Source of the DNA: an uncultured Clostridia bacterium
GTDB lineage: Bacteria > Bacillota > Clostridia > TANB77 > CAG-508
Direction: 5' to 3'
Assembly (NCBI GenBank): GCA_934133005.1
Contig: CAKPAI010000001.1
Location: forward strand, 411,993-475,992
DNA length: 64,000 nucleotides
Shown: one piece after another, positions 1-9,069 of the stretch
Numbering within the stretch: the stretch's first letter is position 1
How the letters are laid out: each line of letters begins with the position of its first letter
Position numbers and translations under genes: made by a program
The notes under the pieces: model-generated
Seen by the model: the letters and a program-made list of their open reading frames with translations, nothing else
Database searches by the model: none
Told to the model about the DNA's origin: nothing

Positions 1-3000
1 TCTGCTTGTGAGATTGTTCCCTTATTTGATATAGTTGTTGTTTCATTTACAATGTCTGCTAAAACATTTACTTCAATTCTTGCTGTTTCTTCTGCACCTA
101 GTACTAATACTTTTGCAGTAGCATTTCCATTTTCATCTTTAGAAGTATATGTTTCTTCTGTTCCATCTGCTAAAATTACCTTTGTATATGAGTAAATTAG
201 AGCATCTGGAATCTTATCCGTAAATGTTAAATCTGAAATTGCAAGTTTTGATAAATTCTTTACTGTAAATGTATATACAAATGTTTCAGCTGTTCCTACT
301 TCTACGCTACTTGGAATATTTGATGTTTGAGTAATTGATACTCCTAACTTATTTACTGTAAATGTTAAGTTTCCTGCATCTTCTTCAGCTGTTTCATCTG
401 CTTTTACTTTTGCAGAGAAATTAACCTCTTTTGAATATACTCCATCTGGTAAATTCTTTTGTTTTACTGTAAATGTAACACTTGTTGCATAATATGATAC
501 TGTTCCAATATTTATTGTTGCAGTATTATTTTTAGTTGTAAGGTTTGATGTTATATCCTCATCATTTCCTTTTGTTACTTTTACAATTTCAACTTCTTCT
601 GGAATATTTAATGTTAAAATTGTATTTTTTCTTTCTCCTGTATATTCAACTGGAATTTCTGTTACATCTCCAGTTTCTTCGTTTGTTTCAAAATATGAAC
701 TCATTCCATATTCTTTTGATGAAGTAACATTTATTGTAATATCCTTTTCTTCCCCTTCTTTTAAGTCATTGTTGCTTCCATATATTGTTGCTGTGAAGTA
801 TGATTTTGTTAAAGTAGCTTGTACACTTTCTGTTACTGCATCTGCTTTATTATTTCCAACAGCTATTTGGAATGTTACTGTTTTATCTTCTGTATCAGAA
901 GCAGTTGTTTTTATCCAAATTTTCTTTTCAATACTTGAATTTGCTGGAATACTTCCTACTGGTATATTTGCATATCGTTTAGTTTCATCATTTTCATCTG
1001 TTGTATATGTTACATCTGTTGGATATTGATATTCTTGTCCACCTGTTGTAGCTTCTTCAACATATTTCATTTCTGTTGCCAATGGTAATGTTACAACTAC
1101 ATCATCAGCTTGTTCTGAACCTTCATTTTTTATTGTTAATGTATATTTAAGTACTTCTCCACTTTTTATAGATTCTGGAGTATCTGATTTTATACTTAAA
1201 CTAAATTTAGGTCCTGTTCCTGTTGTAAGTCCTGTTGTAGCAGCCTTTGATACTTCTGATATTGCTCCATCAGCCTTATTGTTTGTATAATATACTGAAT
1301 AATTTTCATATGTATATTTATCATATCCTAAATCTGCTGGAACTGATGCTTTATAGCTAAACTTAAATCCTTTTCCTTGTTCTATTTCAGCATTTTCTAG
1401 AACTATCATATAAGATTTTACATTTTCAAGACTACTTGAATCTTCTGTCCAGTTGTTGCTTGCTAAGCTTAAATCTGTTGTAGCATTTACATTGCTTGAA
1501 TAATAAACTTTTGCATTTTCTGCATCACTTACTGTAATACCAGATGTTAATGTTAGATCAAAGTTTGCATTTGTTCCATTTCCTTGTGCTGGCATTTTTC
1601 CTAAAACAACTACATTACTAATTGTATTTTCATAGTTGTTTATAACATTCATATTAAATGTTACTTCTTGTCCTTCACCTTCATTTGGTATTAATCCAGT
1701 TTGTTCATCACTACTTAGTGACATTATAGTAATTTCTGTACCATTCTTATATGTTACACCATTTGTTGCAACTAATCCTGTTGGAGCTACATATTTTAAA
1801 GGAGAACTACTTTCTGTTACTGTTCCATCTCCATTTGTTACTGTAGCTACTAATTCATTTTGTGTTGTAGGAGTTAATTCCTTTAATGTAATATCTGAGC
1901 TTATAACAATTGTTGCTCCCTTTGCTGCAACATTGTTATATTTTGTTTGTTTACCATTTAACTGTATATCAATTGTTTTTGTTCCATCCGAATTATCTAC
2001 TAAGTTTGCACTACCTATACTAAGCTCATCATCATAATATAATTGTGCCTTTATAGAAATATCATTTATATTAGAAGGAAGTTTTACTTGTACTCTTGGA
2101 GAATCAAACATCTTATCATCAATTGAGTCGTTTTCTAATGTAACTCTAATTTCAACATCCTTATTTGGTAATACAGTAGATAATGTATCTTTATTTGTTT
2201 CTATGTTTACTTTTTGAGTTGGCTCTTCAAAATTTGTACTTGCTTGAGATGCATCTACTGCAATTTCTTCACCATCACTGTTTATTTTTAAGCTTACTTC
2301 ATCTTGAATACTTGTTATTTTTTCTAATTGGGCTTTTGTATAAGTAAAATCTTTTCTTATTGCTTTATCTACAACCACCATAAGCTTTCCTTCTGCTTGT
2401 GGTTTTGATGTTACTATTTTTATAGTTTCTGTATTTGCAGCAGATAAGTCTACTATGAAATATCCATTAGTTACTTGAGAATCTTTATTAAGTGTTACAA
2501 GAGTTTTTCCATTTTTATCTTGTAATTCTAATGTTCCATCTTCACCAAATAACTTCATAAACTCTGTACTAGATATTCTTACTACTTTATCGTATGATAC
2601 AACATCATTTGAATAATCACTTTCTCCAATAAATATTGGATTTTTTTCTTCTAATATTAAACTATCAGCTAGTGTTTTTACAGGTACTGTCATTTGATAA
2701 ACCATAGTATAGTTTGTTTCTTGCTTATTTTCATATGAAGCATTTAAGTTATTATATAAGTAACCTTTATTTATAGTTCCAGTTGATCCTAAAACAACAT
2801 CAGCAATTTTTCCTATCTCTTTGCTTTCTTCTTCATATCCTTCTATATTTTTGCTTAATTTTAAATTGTTACTTGAATATGTTTCAAAGCTTGCTTTTGC
2901 ACTATAATCAACTCTAACTTTACTTTCTTTTAATGATTTTACTGTTTCATCTGTTAACTCATAAACATATGTTACTAAAAAATTATCAGAAGCATTTTCA

Positions 3001-3863
3001 CTTTTATCCCATGCTATAACACCATTTTTTTCATCATTTGATATACTCAAATTTACGATTCCTGTATCTTTATCATAATTCCATGTAGCTTCACTGTTGT
3101 TTCCATTTGTAGCTATTGAATAATTTGTAATTACAGATACATATGATGGTTTTGCTGAATTTATAATTGGAGCATTTACTGCAATATCTACTTTTTTAAC
3201 TGGTAACACATTATCTTTTACAGATTCATTTATCCTTGATTGAATTATTAAATTATTTTTATAGAAAACATATTTTGTTATTTCATGTGTTAATGTAGTT
3301 TCAGCAGTATCTAATTTCCAATTTGTGTGAATAACAACTTTACCGCTAACCGCACTTTCTTTTCCATTACTATTTATGTATGTTGCCGTTAAAGTTATTT
3401 CATTATCTCTATTTGCAATATCACTTCCAGATGTATTTTTGTCATTCATTTGGATTATTAAATTCTTACTTACAGTACTTCCACTATTTACTTGATTAAG
3501 TTCAACTCTTCTGTTTCCTTCATCAATATTTTTTACTCCTTCAACGCTTGTTCCATCGTCTTTTATTGTAAAATTAGAAGTTCCAAAATCAATAACTGCA
3601 TCTTTTAAATAGCCTCCATTTTTTACTGAAACTTGAATATTTACCTTTCCTGTTTGAGCTATATCAAGTGTTGCTGTATGTTTGCCATCTTCATATGACA
3701 CATCAAATTCAACATTTGATACATTTGTTGTTTTGTCTTGGTTTTCTAATGCGTTTTCACTCATAAAAGTATCTGCTGCATAGCTTATTAAAGTCATTGA
3801 ATTGACTAGTATAAGTAACACCGCTAATACTGCAGATACCACTTTGGTAATTTTGTTATTCAT
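1..3863 (-). CDS. Very large secreted surface protein with DUF11-like repeats, C-terminus outside the window
   Basis: I see one open frame from an ATG at 3863 down to base 1 with no stop, so at least 1287 residues are coded and the end lies left of the window. AAGGAGG sits six bases before the ATG. The N-terminus is a classical signal peptide (MNNKITKVV, then a hydrophobic run ending in SYAA). The rest is Ser/Thr/Asn-rich beta-sandwich-like sequence with repeated units of the type 'LKYTLTIKNEGSEQADDVVV' (about residue 890) and 'FVYTFTVKNLSKLAISDLTF' (about residue 1200), as in DUF11/conserved-repeat domains of Gram-positive surface proteins. A cell-wall anchor would be expected in the missing part. 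A role as adhesin or S-layer-like protein is inference; no ligand-binding motif is recognised. Confidence 0.8.
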   Translation of the reverse strand, partial: MNNKITKVVSAVLAVLLILVNSMTLISYAADTFMSENALENQDKTTNVSNVEFDVSYEDGKHTATLDIAQTGKVNIQVSVKNGGYLKDAVIDFGTSNFTIKDDGTSVEGVKNIDEGNRRVELNQVNSGSTVSKNLIIQMNDKNTSGSDIANRDNEITLTATYINSNGKESAVSGKVVIHTNWKLDTAETTLTHEITKYVFYKNNLIIQSRINESVKDNVLPVKKVDIAVNAPIINSAKPSYVSVITNYSIATNGNNSEATWNYDKDTGIVNLSISNDEKNGVIAWDKSENASDNFLVTYVYELTDETVKSLKESKVRVDYSAKASFETYSSNNLKLSKNIEGYEEESKEIGKIADVVLGSTGTINKGYLYNNLNASYENKQETNYTMVYQMTVPVKTLADSLILEEKNPIFIGESDYSNDVVSYDKVVRISSTEFMKLFGEDGTLELQDKNGKTLVTLNKDSQVTNGYFIVDLSAANTETIKIVTSKPQAEGKLMVVVDKAIRKDFTYTKAQLEKITSIQDEVSLKINSDGEEIAVDASQASTNFEEPTQKVNIETNKDTLSTVLPNKDVEIRVTLENDSIDDKMFDSPRVQVKLPSNINDISIKAQLYYDDELSIGSANLVDNSDGTKTIDIQLNGKQTKYNNVAAKGATIVISSDITLKELTPTTQNELVATVTNGDGTVTESSSPLKYVAPTGLVATNGVTYKNGTEITIMSLSSDEQTGLIPNEGEGQEVTFNMNVINNYENTISNVVVLGKMPAQGNGTNANFDLTLTSGITVSDAENAKVYYSSNVNATTDLSLASNNWTEDSSSLENVKSYMIVLENAEIEQGKGFKFSYKASVPADLGYDKYTYENYSVYYTNNKADGAISEVSKAATTGLTTGTGPKFSLSIKSDTPESIKSGEVLKYTLTIKNEGSEQADDVVVTLPLATEMKYVEEATTGGQEYQYPTDVTYTTDENDETKRYANIPVGSIPANSSIEKKIWIKTTASDTEDKTVTFQIAVGNNKADAVTESVQATLTKSYFTATIYGSNNDLKEGEEKDITINVTSSKEYGMSSYFETNEETGDVTEIPVEYTGERKNTILTLNIPEEVEIVKVTKGNDEDITSNLTTKNNTATINIGTVSYYATSVTFTVKQKNLPDGVYSKEVNFSAKVKADETAEEDAGNLTFTVNKLGVSITQTSNIPSSVEVGTAETFVYTFTVKNLSKLAISDLTFTDKIPDALIYSYTKVILADGTEETYTSKDENGNATAKVLVLGAEETARIEVNVLADIVNETTTISNKGTISQA

Positions 3864-3897
3864 ATTATTCCTCCTTAATAAAATATCACTAGCTTAT

Positions 3898-3926
3898 ATT
3901 ATACTCTATTTTGGTTCATTTTTCAA
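3898..3926 (-). promoter_or_regulatory. Vegetative promoter of the surface-protein gene
   Basis: On the minus strand TTGAAA (3926-3921) is followed after 17 bases by TATAAT (3903-3898), giving a leader of about 30 bases before the ATG at 3863. Confidence 0.6.
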
Positions 3927-4209
3927 TGTTTTTCACACATTTCTTATGTAAATATTCTTTATAATTTATATATAAATATAACTTAATATATATTTTAAAA
4001 TTTTTCAACATTACTTTTTTTGCATTTTTAAAATCTGCTTGCGGAAATAGCTTTTTCTGACTTTATTAAGTTTTAATTACATTTATTTCAGTTTTTATTT
4101 TTTTACTTTTTCAGTTCACATAATTTTGACTTTTTAGGAATATTTTTCTTATTTTTTCATATAATAATATTATAAATATTAATAAATTTCATAAAAAGCA
4201 TAAAATGTG

Positions 4210-4238
4210 TTGACATTTATTAGTTTTAGTTATATACT
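4210..4238 (+). promoter_or_regulatory. Promoter of tRNA-fMet
   Basis: TTGACA (4210-4215), 17-base spacer, TATACT (4233-4238), 19 bases before the mature tRNA end: a near-consensus sigma-A promoter as usual for stable RNA. Confidence 0.75.
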
Positions 4239-4257
4239 AAATAAGTCAACAATACAT

Positions 4258-4333
4258 CGCGGGGTGGAGCAGTTGGCAGCTCGCAGGGCTCATAACCCTG
4301 AGGTCGTAAGTTCGAGTCTTACCCCCGCAACCA
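4258..4333 (+). tRNA. Initiator tRNA-Met (CAT)
   Basis: Complete cloverleaf with anticodon CAT in loop CTCATAA. Initiator identity is shown by the unpaired C1-A72 end of the acceptor stem and three consecutive G-C pairs (GGG/CCC) closing the anticodon loop. CCA is encoded at 4331-4333. Confidence 0.95.
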
Positions 4334-4340
4334 AAAAGTA

Positions 4341-4370
4341 AAAATAACAGGTTAAAACCTGTTATTTTTT
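4341..4370 (+). terminator. Terminator after tRNA-fMet
   Basis: Perfect 13-bp hairpin (4341-4353 with 4356-4368, core AACAGGTT/AACCTGTT) running into T's. The A-rich left arm may also let it serve the convergent toxin gene, which ends at 4376. Confidence 0.8.
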
Positions 4371-4375
4371 ATTCT

Positions 4376-4684
4376 TTATAAAAATTTTATCCAATCTCTT
4401 CTACCGTACATAACTCTTACAATTTGTATTTTGTAACCTTTTATTCTATAAAAAACAATATAATTTTTTACTATTATTTTTCTTATTTCTAATCTTTCAA
4501 TCTTTTTGTTATCTATAGTTGCATATCTTTCTGGATTGTTCTTTAAATTATTTATTTCTTCTCTTATTTTTCGAATTATCTTTTGAGCTATTTCCGGTTC
4601 TTTTAATTTAAATTTTATATACTGCTTTATTTCTACCAAATCTTGCATAGAATCTTTTGAATACTCTATTTCATATTCTCTCAC
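4376..4684 (-). CDS. Type II toxin of the RelE/ParE family
   Basis: 102 residues with the RelE/ParE fold signature: an N-terminal strand 'YEIEYSKDSMQDLVEI', helices with 'IRKIREEINNLKNNPERY', and a C-terminal strand block 'YIVFYRIKGYKIQIVRVMYGRRDW' ending at the usual RelE/ParE place. It follows the antitoxin gene by 14 bases, the common antitoxin-first order. Known members of the superfamily either cleave mRNA in the ribosome or poison gyrase. The sequence alone does not settle which, although the short form with 'YGRRDW' resembles the RelE/ParE group of YefM-paired toxins. Confidence 0.85.
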   Translation of the reverse strand: MREYEIEYSKDSMQDLVEIKQYIKFKLKEPEIAQKIIRKIREEINNLKNNPERYATIDNKKIERLEIRKIIVKNYIVFYRIKGYKIQIVRVMYGRRDWIKFL

Positions 4685-4698
4685 TCAAAACCTTCTTT

Positions 4699-4953
4699 CT
4701 ATATTTTATCCAATCTTTCATATACCTCTTCTTCTGAAAACTTCTCTCCTTTTTCTAATGATTCTATTCCTTTTTCTAATTCCTTATATAAAGCATTTTC
4801 ATTTGTTAAAAACTCATATAGTTCTATACTCATTACTGCTAAATCTCCTGCTCCATTTTTTGTAATATACACTGGTTTTTTAGTCTTATGGCAAATTGTT
4901 GAAATTTCATTATAATTATTTCTTAAATCCGAACTCGGTCTAATAATTGGCAT
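4699..4953 (-). CDS. Phd/YefM-family antitoxin
   Basis: 84 residues beginning MPIIRPSSDLRNNYNEI, the Phd/YefM DNA-binding N-terminus, followed by 'KPVYITKNGAGDLAVMSIELYE', a family hallmark. An acidic C-terminal tail (residues about 60-84, many E and K) would wrap the toxin. I choose the ATG at 4953 rather than the one ten codons upstream because GGAGGTG lies seven bases before it. It is predicted to neutralise the toxin just downstream and to repress its own promoter, helped by the palindrome at 4992-5018. Confidence 0.85.
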   Translation of the reverse strand: MPIIRPSSDLRNNYNEISTICHKTKKPVYITKNGAGDLAVMSIELYEFLTNENALYKELEKGIESLEKGEKFSEEEVYERLDKI

Positions 4954-4991
4954 ACTAAGCACCTCCACAAATATTATATACATATAATATC

Positions 4992-5018
4992 AAAATATTG
5001 ATATATAATCAATATTTT
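4992..5018 (-). promoter_or_regulatory. Palindrome upstream of the toxin-antitoxin operon (likely operator)
   Basis: Perfect 11-bp arms (AAAATATTGAT / ATCAATATTTT) around five bases (ATATA), about 40 bases before the antitoxin start. Position and symmetry fit the autoregulatory site of a Phd/YefM operon. The function is inferred. Confidence 0.55.
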
Positions 5019-5042
5019 ATAAACATTAAATAGATTTATTTT

Positions 5043-5660
5043 CTACACCTTTATCATATCTTTTATGTTATTAAACTTACTATCTCCTATTCCACTTACA
5101 TTTTTGATTGCTTCTATGTTTTCAAATTTTCCATTTTGCATTCTATACATAACAATTCTTTCAGCTAAAGCTTGCCCAATTCCAGGCAAAGAAGAAAGGT
5201 CTTCAACAGTTGCTGTATTTATGTTTACTAATTTATTCTCTTTTTCGCTATTATTTCCATTAGTTACTAAATCTTCTTCACTATCATTTTTATTTGGAAC
5301 ATATATTTTCTCTCCATCACTTAAAACATATGCTAAATTTAGCTTTGATAAGTCAGCATTTTCAGTTTCACCTCCTGCTGCTAAAATAGCATCTACCACT
5401 CTATCTCCTTCATTTAATATTACTACACCACTATATTTTACTTCTCCTGTAACGTGAACTATAATCAGATTTTTTATTTCTTCATCCTCAGATACATTTT
5501 CAATTTCAAAATCATTAAAAAAATTATTTTCTATATCTTCTTTTGTATAATTTTTTATAAAATACACAATTACTGTAATCAGCATTATTATAGCTATTAC
5601 AATGATTATAATCTTTGTTTTTGTGTCTAAATCCTTTATTTTTATCATCTCCTTTTTCAT
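5043..5660 (-). CDS. comEA: ComEA-like membrane-anchored DNA-binding protein (SLBB + helix-hairpin-helix)
   Basis: 205 residues: a short cytoplasmic N-terminus, one membrane helix (about 13-35), an SLBB-type domain ('IIVHVTGEVKYSGVVILNEGDRVVDAILAAGG', about 66-98), a Ser/Glu/Asn-rich linker, and a C-terminal double helix-hairpin-helix ('NINTATVEDLSSLPGIGQAL' and 'IKNVSGIGDSKFNNI'). In competent Firmicutes ComEA binds incoming DNA outside the membrane. comEC and comEB are not neighbours here, so a competence role rests on domain order alone. It is divergent from the carboxypeptidase gene. Confidence 0.85.
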   Translation of the reverse strand: MKKEMIKIKDLDTKTKIIIIVIAIIMLITVIVYFIKNYTKEDIENNFFNDFEIENVSEDEEIKNLIIVHVTGEVKYSGVVILNEGDRVVDAILAAGGETENADLSKLNLAYVLSDGEKIYVPNKNDSEEDLVTNGNNSEKENKLVNINTATVEDLSSLPGIGQALAERIVMYRMQNGKFENIEAIKNVSGIGDSKFNNIKDMIKV

Positions 5661-5749
5661 TTACTTTTCTTAAATTTTAATTTTTGGTTGAAGTTTTAGC
5701 ATTTTTAATATATTATTATATACAATGTTTTAAACTTTGGAGGTTTAAT

Positions 5750-7171
5750 GTGAATTTTTCAAGAAAATTTACGTGCAGTTTTTTAATTGCACTTTATATA
5801 TTATTTATTTTTGTATCTAACATAGGTTATGCAGAAGGCATTGCAGTTTCTGGCAATGAAAACATTTCTTCTAATAGTATTCCCTCTACGGATACAAGCA
5901 ATTATTCGCCCTTTAGCTTAAATAACACCCCTACCACGTATTCAAAAGCATGTTTACTTATGGAACAATCTTCTGGTGAAATATTATATAGTAAAAACAT
6001 ATATGAAAAAATGTATCCAGCAAGTACCACTAAAATAATGACTGCAATCCTTGCTTTAGAAAACTGTAAGCTTACAGACGTTGCTACTGCCAGTCATAAC
6101 GCAGTTTTTTCTGTTCCTGTAGGCTATTCCCATGCAAACATTCAAGAAGGCGAAGAATTAACTATTGAACAATTATTAAATGTTCTTTTAATTCCTTCTG
6201 CAAATGATGCAGCTTTTGTTATTGCAGAACATATAGCTGGTTCTGTTGATGCTTTTTCAGACATGATGAACAAGAAGGCTAAGGAAATAGGTTGTTTAAA
6301 TACTCATTTTGTAAATCCTAACGGAATTCATAATGAAAATCATTATTCAACAGCCTACGATATGGCTTTGATTGGAAGATATGCAATGAAGTTTGACGTT
6401 TTCAGACAAATTGTTTCAAAAACTTCTTATGCACTTCCTGTCACAAACAAATATGACAAAACAGATAGATTATTTAATACAACAAATGAATTATTAAAGC
6501 CTAATTATACATCTTCACCATCTAATTACTATTATCAATATACTACTGGTGCCAAAACTGGATATACAGACGCTGCAGCCAATTGCATTGTAGCAACAGC
6601 AACCAAAGATAATGTTTCACTAATCGTCGTCATCCTTCATGGTGAACGTACCGACACAGGATTAAGTGAACGTGCTTTAGACTGCAAATCACTTTTTGAA
6701 TACGGTTTTAATAACTTTTCATTTCAAAACTTAGCAAGTAAAGATTCTATCTGTAAAACAACAGATATACCTTTTGCAACTGAGTCAACCAAAAGTTTAA
6801 ACCTAGTTTATCAAGAAGATATTACTGCATACCTACCCAACAACTTCGATATTTCTAGTGTTGTTCCAACTATAACAGTAAGTTCAGATATTTCTGCTCC
6901 ACTTGCAAAAGATACTATTTTAGGAACGGTTTCATATAAAATAGGAAATTTAACTTACACATCAAATATCGTTTCTGAAAATGATGTTTACAAGTCAGAA
7001 AATTCAAAAACTATTATGGAAATTCTCCTTATAATTCTGATACTTACTACAATTGCTTACTTTTTAAAATTAAAGAATACTCATATAAGAACAAAATCAA
7101 AGAAAAAAAGAAAGAATAAAAAAAGCAAAAAGAACACTTCACTTGATAATTTTTACCCTAAATATAAATAA
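5750..7171 (+). CDS. dacF: D-alanyl-D-alanine carboxypeptidase (PBP5/DacF type)
   Basis: Serine-type carboxypeptidase that trims the terminal D-Ala from peptidoglycan stem peptides. The catalytic motifs are all present: S92-T-T-K95, S150-A-N152 and K269-T-G271. The N-terminus is a signal peptide ending near GYAEG. A PBP5-type C-terminal domain (about 340-435) is followed by a membrane helix and a very basic tail (KSKKKRKNKKSKKN), so the enzyme is held at the outer face by a C-terminal helix. I start at GTG 5750, which has GGAGG seven bases upstream. An ATG 22 codons earlier has no ribosome site. Confidence 0.9.
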   Translation: MNFSRKFTCSFLIALYILFIFVSNIGYAEGIAVSGNENISSNSIPSTDTSNYSPFSLNNTPTTYSKACLLMEQSSGEILYSKNIYEKMYPASTTKIMTAILALENCKLTDVATASHNAVFSVPVGYSHANIQEGEELTIEQLLNVLLIPSANDAAFVIAEHIAGSVDAFSDMMNKKAKEIGCLNTHFVNPNGIHNENHYSTAYDMALIGRYAMKFDVFRQIVSKTSYALPVTNKYDKTDRLFNTTNELLKPNYTSSPSNYYYQYTTGAKTGYTDAAANCIVATATKDNVSLIVVILHGERTDTGLSERALDCKSLFEYGFNNFSFQNLASKDSICKTTDIPFATESTKSLNLVYQEDITAYLPNNFDISSVVPTITVSSDISAPLAKDTILGTVSYKIGNLTYTSNIVSENDVYKSENSKTIMEILLIILILTTIAYFLKLKNTHIRTKSKKKRKNKKSKKNTSLDNFYPKYK

Positions 7172-7200
7172 AAGAGGCTATTTTTATAGCCCCTTATTTT
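7171..7200. terminator. Weak two-way terminator between dacF and the LCP gene
   Basis: Hairpin GGCTAT/ATAGCC with A-rich left and T-rich right flank between convergent genes. Confidence 0.55.
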
Positions 7201-8279
7201 TATTTATTATCTGTTTCTTCATTACTTACATCATCTGAATTAAATAATCTATCTACAACTTTTTTAGTTTCAGTTTTATTTGCAAGATATATTGATACTC
7301 CATTGCAAAGTTCTGTAGTTCCTGGTACCATATCAGTTTGTATGTTATCTGCATTAAACTCAACAGCAGCTGGAATATATGCTTTTAAACTAGCTAAATC
7401 CATATTAGTTTTTACATCTTCATTCATAATGTCAATTATTTGTTTTAACTTAAATATATTTTGAACTTTAAGCACTTGCTTTAATGTAGCAGTTATAAAG
7501 TTTCTTTGTGTTTTCATTCTTCCTAAGTCTTCCATACCATATGAAGCAGGATATGTTGAACCATTATTGTTATGTCTAAAACGCAATAATTGTTCTGCTT
7601 TTGCACCATCAATTAATTGTTCACCAGCTTTTAAATGTATAGCTAATTCTTGTCCTTCGTCATCATAATCCATATCAATCGGAACATCAAATGTTACTCC
7701 TCCAATTGCATCAACAAGTTTTACTAGTGCTTTTGTATCTATTATTACATAATTTTCTAATTCAAGTCCTGTAATATCACTAATTCTATCAATTGCCTCT
7801 GGAATGTTCGTTCCACTTCTAAATACAGTATTTATTTTATAACTTGCTATATAATTTGTACTTGCTGTCTTTCTATCTTTTTTTCCAACATAAGTATCTC
7901 TTGGTATTGATAATATTGATGCACTTTGAGTTTTTGGATTATACTGTGCAATCATGATTGTATCTGCTAGTTTATAATCATCAACTCCACTTTCACCCAT
8001 AACTAATATTCTTATAGGTTCTAGATTTGCTACATTTTCACTACTTTCTCCAAGTAATGTTGTAAGTACTCCTCTTACTCCTCCACCATTGTTTTTTATT
8101 TTAAATACCACAAATGCTACTAAAGCTAATATCAATAATACTAATATTGTTACTACTATATGCATTGCACTTCTATTTTTAGTTTTCTTTATATTTTTAT
8201 TACTATTTTTTACTTTATTATTCTTTTTTGGTTCACTTTTCTTTGCAGAATGTTTGCCCTCTTCTGTTTTTCTTCCCAA
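7200..8279 (-). CDS. LytR-CpsA-Psr family cell-wall glycopolymer ligase
   Basis: About 360 residues: a very basic cytoplasmic head, one membrane helix (about 40-65), then the LCP domain with 'ILVMGESGVDDYKLADTIMI' (metal/pyrophosphate binding), 'SILSIPRDTYV' (conserved Arg) and 'LLRFRHNNNG'. LCP enzymes move lipid-linked anionic polymers onto peptidoglycan at the outer membrane face. Start choice: a GTG at 8288 overlaps the only GGAG, while TTG at 8279 lies eight bases after it, so TTG is more likely. Its neighbours also act on the envelope. Confidence 0.9.
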   Translation of the reverse strand: MGRKTEEGKHSAKKSEPKKNNKVKNSNKNIKKTKNRSAMHIVVTILVLLILALVAFVVFKIKNNGGGVRGVLTTLLGESSENVANLEPIRILVMGESGVDDYKLADTIMIAQYNPKTQSASILSIPRDTYVGKKDRKTASTNYIASYKINTVFRSGTNIPEAIDRISDITGLELENYVIIDTKALVKLVDAIGGVTFDVPIDMDYDDEGQELAIHLKAGEQLIDGAKAEQLLRFRHNNNGSTYPASYGMEDLGRMKTQRNFITATLKQVLKVQNIFKLKQIIDIMNEDVKTNMDLASLKAYIPAAVEFNADNIQTDMVPGTTELCNGVSIYLANKTETKKVVDRLFNSDDVSNEETDNK

Positions 8280-8366
8280 TCTAATCACTCCAATATTATT
8301 TTATCATTCCTAGTATATCAAATACGTTTTAAAATAGCAACATAAAATTAAAATATTACATAAATA

Positions 8367-8391
8367 CCTTAGTGATTTAATATCACTAGGG
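8367..8391. other. Small hairpin between the CvpA and LCP genes
   Basis: TAGTGAT/ATCACTA stem around TTAAT, partly extended by CC/GG. It has no clear T-run on the minus strand, so it may be a weak terminator or an mRNA end. Confidence 0.35.
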
Positions 8392-8400
8392 CAGACTATT

Positions 8401-9051
8401 TTATAAAAAGAATTTTAAAATTATATTGTTATTATATAATAAACTTCCAATATAAGAATCTTCTACTGCTGTTGCAACTACATTATTGCTTATTACAACA
8501 CTTAAAAGTGAAATTACTGCAAGAACTACATAAACTATTACTATACCTTCTACTAATCCATATATAATTCCTCCAGTTTTATCGACCTGCTTAATTATTG
8601 GAAGCTTAGTAACTTGTTTTACAAATATACTAATAATCATTAAAGCAATTCTTGCACCTACAAATAATACTAATAAAGAGCCCGCATATACAACAGTTTG
8701 AGTTGCTTCATTTGCAGTTTGCTCTATAATTTCATTCTTAGCTTGATCTGCTTGCTTTTTTATATTATCCTCTATGTTTTGTATTAAATTAGTATTTTCC
8801 TTTTTGTTTTCTTCACTTTGAACAGTCTCATTTTTGTTTAGGGTTTCTACTATTGCAGAATGAATGTTATCATCTATAACAGTATTATCAATTATTGCTT
8901 TTGCTAACGGTTTGTAAAACATCAGTGCAACAACAACTGCAATGGCAAATGACAAAAGTTTTATTAAACTTCCTGTTAGTCCTTTTTTATATCCAAAAAA
9001 CATACATAATATTATTCCTATAATAATTATTAAATCAACTACAATACCCAT
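8401..9051 (-). CDS. CvpA family membrane protein
   Basis: 216 residues with four or five membrane helices and the family start 'VVDLIIIIGIILCMFFGYKKGLTGSLIKLLSFAIAVVVAL'. The middle holds a hydrophilic, Glu/Lys/Asn-rich loop (about 85-120) and the C-terminal half has 'DKTGGIIYGLVEGIVIVYVV', a CvpA hallmark. E. coli CvpA is linked to colicin V production; in Firmicutes the family role is unclear. The gene lies 18 bases after the DUF5711 gene in the same direction and is probably cotranscribed with it. Confidence 0.85.
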   Translation of the reverse strand: MGIVVDLIIIIGIILCMFFGYKKGLTGSLIKLLSFAIAVVVALMFYKPLAKAIIDNTVIDDNIHSAIVETLNKNETVQSEENKKENTNLIQNIEDNIKKQADQAKNEIIEQTANEATQTVVYAGSLLVLFVGARIALMIISIFVKQVTKLPIIKQVDKTGGIIYGLVEGIVIVYVVLAVISLLSVVISNNVVATAVEDSYIGSLLYNNNIILKFFL

Positions 9052-9069
9052 CTTTACTTTCCTTTACTA

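Larger units (their letters stand above)
3864..4257. other. Intergenic stretch holding two diverging promoters
   Basis: About 390 bases of A+T-rich DNA without an open frame. It holds the promoter of the surface-protein gene (minus strand, near 3898-3926) and that of the initiator tRNA (plus strand, 4210-4238). Between them I see only T- and A-tracts, which could make the DNA bend, and no further gene. Confidence 0.6.

Noticed and set aside
545..2037. Three plus-strand frames inside the surface-protein region
   Set aside because: They are shadows of the minus-strand gene; low-complexity Leu/Phe/Val text and no ribosome sites.
5065..5457. 130-codon plus-strand frame opposite comEA
   Set aside because: Antisense to a clear SLBB/HhH gene; no independent support.
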